Below, piece by piece: positions 55,155 to 64,000 of a stretch of DNA of 64,000 nt. Every line of letters starts with the position of its first letter. Positions within the stretch are counted from its first letter, which is position 1. Both the position numbers and the translations under genes were made by a program. The stretch lies in assembly GCF_008152325.1 (NCBI RefSeq), contig NZ_CP042243.1, positions 2,299,026 through 2,363,025 on the forward strand, read 5' to 3'. The notes under the pieces are model-generated. The model was not told the origin of the DNA. It worked only from the letters and a program-made list of their open reading frames with translations, and ran no database searches. Origin of the DNA: Crassaminicella thermophila. GTDB lineage: Bacteria; Bacillota; Clostridia; Peptostreptococcales; Thermotaleaceae.

Positions 55155-56084
55155 CTATTCATCAACTTTAATTCTTGGATCAATGAATCCATAAGCAACA
55201 TCTACAACCAATACCATAACGACTAAAAATAATGCATAAAATATAGTCATACCCATCAATACTGTATAATCTCTATTTCCAACGCTCTCTACGAAATGTT
55301 TACCCATTCCTGGAATAGCAAAGATTCTCTCAACTACAAATGATCCTGTTAATATAGCCGCAACAAGAGGTCCTACATAGGTTACAACAGGAATCAATGC
55401 ATTTTTCAAGGCATGTTTTCCAACTACTACAAATTCAGACAATCCCTTTGCTCTTGCTGTTCTAATATAATCTTGCTGCAATACTTCTAACATACTAGAA
55501 CGTGTCAGTCTTGCAACAAATGAAAGTGAAAATCCACTAAGAGCAATCACAGGTCCAATATAGTGTTTCCAGCTTTTTAATCCATAAGAAGGAAGCCACC
55601 CAAGTTTTGAACTAAATATATAAATAATTAATGTTCCTAATACGAAGCTAGGTATGGTTACACCTAATGTTGCCATAAACATAGCTAATTGATCCTGCCA
55701 TTTGTTTTGTTTTAATGCTGAAATAATACCTATTGGAATCCCTAAAACAAGTACTAACAGTACTGATAACCCTCCGATTTTCGCTGAAACAGGAAATCCT
55801 TCTTCAATCAGTTTATTTACTGTAATACCTGTACGTTGGAATGAAGGTCCTAAATCACCTTTTATAACACCACCAAGATAATCTATATATTGCTTCCATA
55901 ATGGTTGATCAAGCTTGTACTTAGCCTCTAAAGCCTTAATAACTGCAGGTGGTAAAGCTTTCTCTCTTGTAAAAGGTCCTCCTGGTATAGCATGCATTAA
56001 AAGAAAAGTAATCGTAATAACTAATAATAGCGTAATAACCATAGAAACTATTCTATTTGCAATGAATCTACCCAAAACATTCAC
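55155..56084 (-). CDS. oppB: Oligopeptide ABC permease OppB-type (operon 2)
   Basis: A 309-aa permease with the OppB N-terminus (IANRIVSMVITLLLVITITF, then AIPGGPFTREKALP) and EAA loop RAKGLSEFVVVGKHALKNA. First gene of the second opp operon; a sigma-A-type promoter lies about 160 nt upstream. Confidence 0.93.
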   Translation of the reverse strand: MNVLGRFIANRIVSMVITLLLVITITFLLMHAIPGGPFTREKALPPAVIKALEAKYKLDQPLWKQYIDYLGGVIKGDLGPSFQRTGITVNKLIEEGFPVSAKIGGLSVLLVLVLGIPIGIISALKQNKWQDQLAMFMATLGVTIPSFVLGTLIIYIFSSKLGWLPSYGLKSWKHYIGPVIALSGFSLSFVARLTRSSMLEVLQQDYIRTARAKGLSEFVVVGKHALKNALIPVVTYVGPLVAAILTGSFVVERIFAIPGMGKHFVESVGNRDYTVLMGMTIFYALFLVVMVLVVDVAYGFIDPRIKVDE

Positions 56085-56545
56085 CCTCCTTTAATCATTT
56101 TAATTAATCTTTTAGATTAATATAAATAACGGATATCCACCTCCTATTAATTGAATATAAAATTAAAATGAATTTTATTTTATTTATCATTCATTTTTCA
56201 GATAATTTTATTCATTGTAACTTTTCCATAATGTATTATTAATAATAACCAAATTTTTTTTACAATTCAACTTATTAAAGCGAATCTATTTCTTAAATAT
56301 TTGTAACATTTTCTAAAGCTATTGATTTTACTGGATTTGATTCACAACTCAAAAACCTGCAGTAACATTTTCATGATTCAAAAATTGTTCAAAACAGATG
56401 AATAATTATGCTTAATTGTTTTAAGTTATTCAATTGCTATATGGAAGAAAATATAATATTGTGCATGATTCAAATACATTTTTGTCTTTCTGTACGCTAT
56501 ACATATACAGTTGTAAATTCCATTCATACCCATTTTGTTCAAAAA
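56085..56545. other. AT-rich intergenic region between gatB and opp operon 2
   Basis: No gene is supported. It contains the promoter of opp operon 2 at 56242-56270 and little else recognisable; a short open frame at 56408-56590 has no ribosome site and is rejected. Confidence 0.5.
56242..56270 (-). promoter_or_regulatory. Probable promoter of opp operon 2
   Basis: TTGAAT, 17-nt spacer, TATTAT on the minus strand, leaving a leader of about 155 nt to oppB. Confidence 0.55.
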
Positions 56546-56566
56546 AAAGAAGGAATATCCTTCTTT
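56546..56566 (-). terminator. Terminator of the gatCAB operon
   Basis: AAAGAAGGA pairs with TCCTTCTTT, with a T run on the minus strand, overlapping the gatB stop. Confidence 0.85.
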
Positions 56567-57989
56567 AAGTGTCTAAATATTTTTTTATAATTTTGTTCAC
56601 CATTTGTGGATTTGCTTTTCCTTTTGATACCTTCATTACCTGTCCTACTAAAAATCCTAATGCACGACCCTTCCCATTTTTATAATCCATAACAGACTCT
56701 GGATATTCCTCTAAAACCTTCAGTACCATCTCTTTAATCACATCTACATCTGATATTTGCATAAGTCCTTTTTCTTTTACAATTATTTCTGGATCTTTTC
56801 CTGAATTATACATTTCTTTAAATATTCTCTTACCTATATTATTACTAATAGTTCCTCTTTTTATTAATCTTAATAGCTTTGCAAAATCTTTTGCACAAAA
56901 CTTAATATTTTCTATATCACTTTCACTTTCTTTTAAACTTCTATAAAATTCTGTCATCACCCAATTGCTTACCATCTTTGCATCTTGAAATTCTTTCACA
57001 ACCTCTTCAAAAAAGTCTGCCATCCCTTTTGAAGAAGTTAAAATCTCTGCATCATATAAAGGTAACCCATAATCCTTTATAAATCTTTCTTTCTTATGAT
57101 TTGGCATTTCAGGCAAACTTGTCCTTATTTTTTCTACCCAATCACTATCTATTTCAATTTTAACTAAATCTGGTTCTGGAAAATATCTATAATCCTCAAC
57201 ATTTTCTTTCATTCTCATAATGACTGTTTTATTTTTTGATTCGTCCCATCTTCTTGTTTCTTTATTTGTATTTTCTCCTTTTTTCAACAAATCAATATGT
57301 CTTTTTTCTTCGTATTCTATAGCTTTAGCTGCTGCCTTGAATGAATTTAAGTTTTTTACCTCAACAATATTACTCACAAAACTAGAATCTTCAGATTTTA
57401 CATTAATGTTTATATCACATCTTAATGAACCTTGTTCCATCCTACAGTCGGAAACTTCTGTATATTGTAATATGGATTTTAGTCTTTCAAGAAATTTATA
57501 TGCTTCTTCTGAAGAAGTCATATCTGGTTGTGTAACAATTTCAATCAAAGGAACCCCACATCTATTGTAATCAATAAGAGACACGCCATCTTCAGCATGC
57601 ATTGTTTTTCCTGCATCTTCTTCTATATGTACTCTTTTTATTCTAATTTTTTTCTTTTTTCCACAGTCTATTTCTATATACCCATTTGTACAAATTGGCA
57701 TATCATACTGAGAAGTTTGAAATGCCTTTGGCAAATCTGGATAAAAATAATTCTTTCTGTCCATCTTACAAACAGATGCAATGTTACAATTAAGAGCTAA
57801 ACCTGCCTTCACAGCAAATTCTACTACTTTTTTATTTAGTACAGGCAAAGCACCAGGAAGTCCCAAACATACAGGACAACAATGGGTATTACTCTCTCCT
57901 CCAAAAGCAGTACTACATCCGCAAAATATCTTTGAAGCTGTTAATAACTCAACATGGATTTCTAAACCAATTAATGTTTGATATTTCAT
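56565..57989 (-). CDS. gatB: Asp/Glu-tRNA amidotransferase subunit B
   Basis: A 474-aa kinase/tRNA-binding subunit that activates misacylated Glu-tRNA(Gln) or Asp-tRNA(Asn). Seen: LIGLEIHVELLT, the FCGCST and CCPVCLGLPG metal-binding Cys pairs, PLIEIVTQPD, and a C-terminal YqeY-like helical domain ending in LVGQVMKVSKGKANP. Follows gatA with a 12-nt gap. Confidence 0.97.
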   Translation of the reverse strand: MKYQTLIGLEIHVELLTASKIFCGCSTAFGGESNTHCCPVCLGLPGALPVLNKKVVEFAVKAGLALNCNIASVCKMDRKNYFYPDLPKAFQTSQYDMPICTNGYIEIDCGKKKKIRIKRVHIEEDAGKTMHAEDGVSLIDYNRCGVPLIEIVTQPDMTSSEEAYKFLERLKSILQYTEVSDCRMEQGSLRCDININVKSEDSSFVSNIVEVKNLNSFKAAAKAIEYEEKRHIDLLKKGENTNKETRRWDESKNKTVIMRMKENVEDYRYFPEPDLVKIEIDSDWVEKIRTSLPEMPNHKKERFIKDYGLPLYDAEILTSSKGMADFFEEVVKEFQDAKMVSNWVMTEFYRSLKESESDIENIKFCAKDFAKLLRLIKRGTISNNIGKRIFKEMYNSGKDPEIIVKEKGLMQISDVDVIKEMVLKVLEEYPESVMDYKNGKGRALGFLVGQVMKVSKGKANPQMVNKIIKKYLDT

Positions 57990-58001
57990 CTTTTCACCCC
58001 C

Positions 58002-59459
58002 TTATAGCTTAACTCTTTTTTTATGATAGTCTGTATTCTGTTCAAATGTATAAGCAACTCTTAGAATTGTACTTTCATCAAAATGTTTTCCTATTATTTG
58101 AAGCCCTATAGGAAGCCCATCCTTAAATCCACATGGAATCGAAATAGCTGGAAGCCCTGCCATATTTATTGGAACAGTACATACATCTGACATATACATC
58201 CCTAATGGATCATTTATTTTTTCCCCTATTTTGAATGCAACAGATGGTGTGGTAGGAGCTATTAATACATCAAAATTTTTAAATGCTTTTTCAAAATCCT
58301 GCTTAATTAACGTTCTTACCTTTAAGGCTTTTTGATAGTAGGCATCATAATAGCCTAAACTCAATGAAAAGGTTCCTAACATAATTCTCCTTTTTACTTC
58401 TTCTCCAAAACCTTCTGTTCTTGTCTTTATAAATAAATCTTTTAAACTATCATAGTTTTTTGCTCTGTATCCGTATCTAATTCCATCAAAGCGTGCTAAG
58501 TTTGAACTACACTCTGATGAAGCAATAATATAATAAGCAGATAAGGCATATTCTGTATGAGGAAGTGATACTTCTTCAACTATAGCACCCATAGATTCAA
58601 ATAACTTTAAACTATCAAATATTGCTTTCTTTATATCTTCATCTACTCCTTCTTCAAAATATTCTTTTAAAATTCCAATCTTAAGCCCCTCTACATCATT
58701 TATCAATGCTTTTTTATAATCTACTCCTTTAAAGCTTACAGATGTAGAATCCATATTATCATGTCCTACAATTGCATTTAAAACTAATGCACAATCTTCT
58801 ACATCCTTTGTCAAAGGTCCAATTTGATCTAATGATGATGCATAAGCAATTAATCCGTATCTTGAAACCAATCCATATGTGGGCTTTAATCCTACAATTC
58901 CACAAAATGAAGCAGGTTGCCTAATAGAACCTCCTGTATCTGAACCCAAAGAAAAAAAGGCCTCTCCTGCTGCAACAGCTGCAGCAGATCCCCCACTCGA
59001 ACCTCCGGGAACCCTTTCTAAATCCCATGGATTTTTTGTTGCTTTAAAAACTGAAGTTTCTGTAGAAGAGCCCATAGCAAATTCATCCATATTTGTCTTT
59101 CCAAGCAAAATGCTTTTTTGTTCATAAAGCATTTTTGTAACTGTCGCATTATATGGAGGTATGAAGTTTTCGAGGATTTTTGATGCACAAGTAGTAAATA
59201 TTCCTTCTGTACATATATTATCTTTTAAACTCATAGGAATTCCTACTAGATCAGACAGTATCTCACCAGCATGAATTCTATTATCTACTTCCTCTGCAAA
59301 GGAAACAGCATTTTCATCATTTATATAAACATAAGCCCCTACCTTAGACTCAACATTTTTCATTCTTTTTAAAATCAATTCTGTTAATTCCTTTGCACTT
59401 ATTTCTTTATTTTGTAGCTTGTCCCTTATTTCATGGGCTGTCAAATGATAAATTTCCAT
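58002..59459 (-). CDS. gatA: Asp/Glu-tRNA amidotransferase subunit A
   Basis: A 485-aa amidase-signature glutaminase/transferase that makes Gln-tRNA(Gln) or Asn-tRNA(Asn). The catalytic triad is intact: K79 in SLKDN, S154 in [10 protein letters not shown] and S178 in [12 protein letters not shown]. Between gatC and gatB in one operon. Confidence 0.97.
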   Translation of the reverse strand: MEIYHLTAHEIRDKLQNKEISAKELTELILKRMKNVESKVGAYVYINDENAVSFAEEVDNRIHAGEILSDLVGIPMSLKDNICTEGIFTTCASKILENFIPPYNATVTKMLYEQKSILLGKTNMDEFAMGSSTETSVFKATKNPWDLERVPGGSSGGSAAAVAAGEAFFSLGSDTGGSIRQPASFCGIVGLKPTYGLVSRYGLIAYASSLDQIGPLTKDVEDCALVLNAIVGHDNMDSTSVSFKGVDYKKALINDVEGLKIGILKEYFEEGVDEDIKKAIFDSLKLFESMGAIVEEVSLPHTEYALSAYYIIASSECSSNLARFDGIRYGYRAKNYDSLKDLFIKTRTEGFGEEVKRRIMLGTFSLSLGYYDAYYQKALKVRTLIKQDFEKAFKNFDVLIAPTTPSVAFKIGEKINDPLGMYMSDVCTVPINMAGLPAISIPCGFKDGLPIGLQIIGKHFDESTILRVAYTFEQNTDYHKKRVKL

Positions 59460-59471
59460 ATTCCCACTCCC

Positions 59472-59759
59472 TTATTCTATTATTTTAGGTACTCTAAAGC
59501 ATCCATCCTGTTGATCAGGTGCATTCATAAGTACCTTCTCCTTCTCCATAGAAATTTTTATTTCATCTTCTCTAAATATATTTTTTAATGGAATGATATG
59601 ATTATTAGGTTCAACCCCTTCAACATCTACTTTATTGAGTTTATCAATATATTCAATAATAACTTTAAACTGATTTATAAATCTTATCTTTTCTTCTTCA
59701 GTAAAACTTAATCTTGCCAAATCTGCTATATGCTCTACATCTTTTATGCTAATTGCCAT
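59472..59759 (-). CDS. gatC: Asp/Glu-tRNA amidotransferase subunit C
   Basis: A 95-aa stabilising subunit with the usual pattern: VEHIADLARLSFTEEE, then VDVEGVEPNNH, and LMNAPDQQDGCFRVPKI at the end. First gene of gatCAB; GGAGGAG precedes the ATG. Confidence 0.95.
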   Translation of the reverse strand: MAISIKDVEHIADLARLSFTEEEKIRFINQFKVIIEYIDKLNKVDVEGVEPNNHIIPLKNIFREDEIKISMEKEKVLMNAPDQQDGCFRVPKIIE

Positions 59760-59790
59760 ACCTTTCTCCTCCTTTATCCTTAAAATTAAA

Positions 59791-59813
59791 TAAGAATCAG
59801 CAGCTGCTGATTC

Positions 59814-59816
<3 letters not shown>
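59791..59816 (-). terminator. Terminator between ligA and gatC
   Basis: A perfect 26-nt palindrome (TAAGAATCAGCAG and its complement) overlapping the ligA stop codon, followed by a T-rich stretch. Confidence 0.8.
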
Positions 59817-61817
<2,001 letters not shown>

Positions 61818-61821
61818 TTAT

Positions 61822-64000
61822 CTATATAACAGAAATTGGTGCAAATTCTTTAATAAGCTTTTTTATTCCTGCATTATCAAAAGCAATTGTCAACTCTGTA
61901 CCACTTGTACTTTTCTTTACAGAAATTATTGTCCCTATGCCAAATTTGTCATGTTTTACTTTGCTTCCTGGCCTAACATCCTTTGAGCCTGTATTAATAG
62001 GTTTTGGTGTCTCTTTTAAGGTTGCTCCCCGATATATCCCTATGTTTGGTGCTAAAGCCTTTTGATCTCTCTTCTTCATTTCCTCTTTATCCATATCAAT
62101 CAAACGCTCTTCAATTTCATCAATAAATCTAGACATTGGATTGTAGTTGGTTCTTCCATATAATGTTCTCATTCTTGCATGGGTTAGGAATAACATCTCT
62201 TCTGCTCTAGTAATTCCTACATAACAAAGTCTTCTTTCTTCTTCCAAATCTCGATCACTCTCTAAAGCCCTTGAGATTGGAAATATCCTCTCCTCCATCC
62301 CTATAAGGAAAACAACTGGAAACTCTAAGCCCTTTGCACTATGAAGAGTCATAAGCACTACTGCATTTTCCTCATCATCCATCGTATCTAAATCTGATAC
62401 TAATGATATATTGGATAAAAATTCTTCTAATGTATTTACTTCACTACTTCTTTCAAAGTCCATAGCAACCGATAAAAATTCTTGCAAGTTTTCAATTCTC
62501 GCTTCAGCCTCTACTGTATTTTCATTACGAAGCTCATCCATATATCCCGACTCTTGCAATACATTTTTAATAAGTTCTGTTATGCCTATTTCTTCCTTCA
62601 TTATTCCATATTTCGTAATCAATAATGCAAAGTCCTTTATTCCTGCTTTCACTCTTTTTGAAAAACCTTGAATAAGTTCATCATCTAGGATTACACTAAA
62701 TATACTTTCTCCTGTTTGATTAGCCATTTGTTCTAATTTTTCAACAGTTCTATCTCCAATCCCTCTTTTAGGAACATTGATTACTCTTTTAAAGCTTACA
62801 TCATCTACAGGATTTTGAATCAATCTCAAATAAGCAATAATATCTTTTATTTCTTTACGATCATAGAACTTTAATCCTCCATAAATCCTATAAGGAATCC
62901 CTGCTTTCATGAGCATTTCTTCAACTACACGAGACTGGGCATTTGTTCTATAAAGAATAGCAAATTCTGAATAGTTTCTTCCATCCGTTTCTACCATGTC
63001 TTTAATTTGTTTTACAACAAACCCTGCTTCATCATGTTCATTCATAGCACGATAATATCTTAATATTTCTCCACTTTCTTGAGAAGTCCATAATTTTTTG
63101 TTTTTTCTACTTCTATTATTTTTAATAACACAGTTCGCAGCATCTAATATATTTTGTGTCGAACGATAGTTTTGTTCGAGTTTTATTACAGTTGCATTTT
63201 TAAAATCATCCTCAAAATTTAGGATATTTCTTATATCTGCACCCCTCCAGCTGTAAATAGAGTTATGGACAACAATTCCTTCACATATATATTGTCTAAA
63301 ATGAGGAACTGATAAATCATATACATATCCATCATACTCTTCAAAAACAACTTCTTCTATAATGTCTTCTATGATTTTTCCATCTTCATATACTGCTACA
63401 TGCATTGTAGGCTTCATATGAGCTAACGGCATATAATAAAAACTCTTTTTCTCTGTTAATCTTGCTTTTTTTACAATATCAATAGTATCATCTAGTTGTG
63501 CTAATTCTCTTGCATATAAATAAGCTTCATCATATTCTTTTCTTTCTGTTTCTATTCTCCACGTATTTCTTTGTCCATCCCTTACAGGAAAATCTTTGCT
63601 AGCTTTTTCCTTTAAATCTTCTCCTGATGTATTCAAACATATTCTATGTCCATGCCAACCAGCATCTAATCCAGTTTCTCTTCCTCCAAAGGAAGTAACA
63701 TTTACAATTCTTCTTATAGACTGACCGCGAACAACTGCATTACACAAATGCTGTGGATATTCTTCAAAAATACATAAATCATTCATTAAATTAATTGCAG
63801 CTTTTTCTGTGTTAATTTCCTTATAAATTGCATCAATATGTTCCTGTAATAATGTCATTTTTCTTCCATTTGCATGAAATACAGTTGTAGGAATCCCATA
63901 TTTAAAAGCATATAATTGTTCATAAAAGTGTGCTTCATCTTTACTAAAGCATACTTTTAGAATCCACATCTTATCTGCATGTTCTTGATTAAGCCTTACG
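61822..64000 (-). CDS. pcrA: ATP-dependent DNA helicase PcrA/UvrD, intein-containing, 5' end outside the window
   Basis: The visible part (726 codons, open to the window edge) has the C-terminal portion of an intein (246 residues), then, from SIYSWRGADIRNIL, helicase motif III onward: QNYRSTQNIL (motif IV), TLHSAKGLEFPVVFL (motif V), RRLCYVGITRAEE (motif VI), and the PcrA-type C-terminal Tudor-like tail (GSKVKHDKFGIGTI). Motifs I-II and the N-extein lie beyond 64000. The in-frame ATG at 63969 is internal to the intein, not a start. Acts in DNA repair and replication; without splicing motif III (GD-x-Q-S) would be broken. Confidence 0.92.
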   Translation of the reverse strand, partial: VRLNQEHADKMWILKVCFSKDEAHFYEQLYAFKYGIPTTVFHANGRKMTLLQEHIDAIYKEINTEKAAINLMNDLCIFEEYPQHLCNAVVRGQSIRRIVNVTSFGGRETGLDAGWHGHRICLNTSGEDLKEKASKDFPVRDGQRNTWRIETERKEYDEAYLYARELAQLDDTIDIVKKARLTEKKSFYYMPLAHMKPTMHVAVYEDGKIIEDIIEEVVFEEYDGYVYDLSVPHFRQYICEGIVVHNSIYSWRGADIRNILNFEDDFKNATVIKLEQNYRSTQNILDAANCVIKNNRSRKNKKLWTSQESGEILRYYRAMNEHDEAGFVVKQIKDMVETDGRNYSEFAILYRTNAQSRVVEEMLMKAGIPYRIYGGLKFYDRKEIKDIIAYLRLIQNPVDDVSFKRVINVPKRGIGDRTVEKLEQMANQTGESIFSVILDDELIQGFSKRVKAGIKDFALLITKYGIMKEEIGITELIKNVLQESGYMDELRNENTVEAEARIENLQEFLSVAMDFERSSEVNTLEEFLSNISLVSDLDTMDDEENAVVLMTLHSAKGLEFPVVFLIGMEERIFPISRALESDRDLEEERRLCYVGITRAEEMLFLTHARMRTLYGRTNYNPMSRFIDEIEERLIDMDKEEMKKRDQKALAPNIGIYRGATLKETPKPINTGSKDVRPGSKVKHDKFGIGTIISVKKSTSGTELTIAFDNAGIKKLIKEFAPISVI
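63262..64000 (-). mobile_element. C-terminal part of an intein in pcrA
   Basis: Reading inward from the edge, 246 codons of non-helicase sequence end with YVYDLSVPHFRQYICEGIV and VHN, the classic C-terminal splice block (block F/G), followed by Ser as +1 residue (63259-63261). The junction falls before the S of the conserved helicase motif III GDDDQ-S-IY. No LAGLIDADG motif is visible in this part; a homing endonuclease, if any, and the N-terminal splice block would lie outside the window. Confidence 0.88.

Noticed and set aside
56408-56590. A 60-codon frame on the plus strand
   Set aside because: No ribosome site, and its end overlaps the gatB terminator and gene end.

Overview
The window reads as the chromosome of an AT-rich, anaerobic, probably spore-forming member of the Clostridia (Bacillota). 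The reasons are the strong AGGAGG-type ribosome sites with frequent TTG/GTG starts, the conserved gerM-rph-rdgB-yfcE block, GatCAB, a class III PHA synthase, Na+-coupled symporters, Opp peptide transporters and many intrinsic terminators. No phage, IS element or CRISPR array was seen. The genus cannot be fixed by eye; a Crassaminicella/Alkaliphilus-like marine or gut clostridium would fit (inference).

Layout. (1) 1-7 kb: a PAS/sigma-54 activator, then a near-perfect -24/-12 promoter driving an acylating aldehyde dehydrogenase and a class III aminotransferase that together look like a taurine-to-sulfoacetaldehyde-to-sulfoacetyl-CoA route. A small DUF3311-type membrane protein and an SSS symporter follow. 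(2) 6.7-11.8 kb: a two-component system divergent from a second SSS symporter that has its own 48-aa membrane partner; tandem repeats in the shared region look like the regulator's site. (3) 11.8-15.4 kb: two tandem Cys-rich micro-proteins, an FtsH-like protease lacking the extracytoplasmic domain, and a ferredoxin-type aldo/keto reductase. (4) 15.6-20.3 kb: a PHA operon (phaJ-phaE-phaC), then DUF3870 and DUF4392 genes separated by two hairpins. (5) 20.4-27.3 kb: a cobalamin riboswitch controlling DUF2162, an ExbB/TolQ-like protein, DUF2149 (ExbD-like) and a 1560-aa secreted, membrane-anchored CobN-like protein. This is the most unusual system here. (6) 27.4-34 kb: an oppABCDF operon ending in an M42 aminopeptidase. 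(7) 34-38.4 kb: small and uncharacterised genes, including an OadB-motif mini-protein, then eight tRNAs with recognisable promoters and terminators. (8) 38.4-48.8 kb: housekeeping and cell-envelope genes, including a tandem pair of amidases of which one is frameshifted. (9) 48.8-56.1 kb: a permease and a second opp operon. (10) 56.5-64 kb: gatCAB, ligA and a partial pcrA helicase gene that carries the C-terminal part of an intein at helicase motif III.

The genes suggest an amino-acid, peptide and taurine-using fermenter with PHA storage and strong investment in corrinoid handling. All functions are read from sequence motifs and family knowledge; no database search was run.
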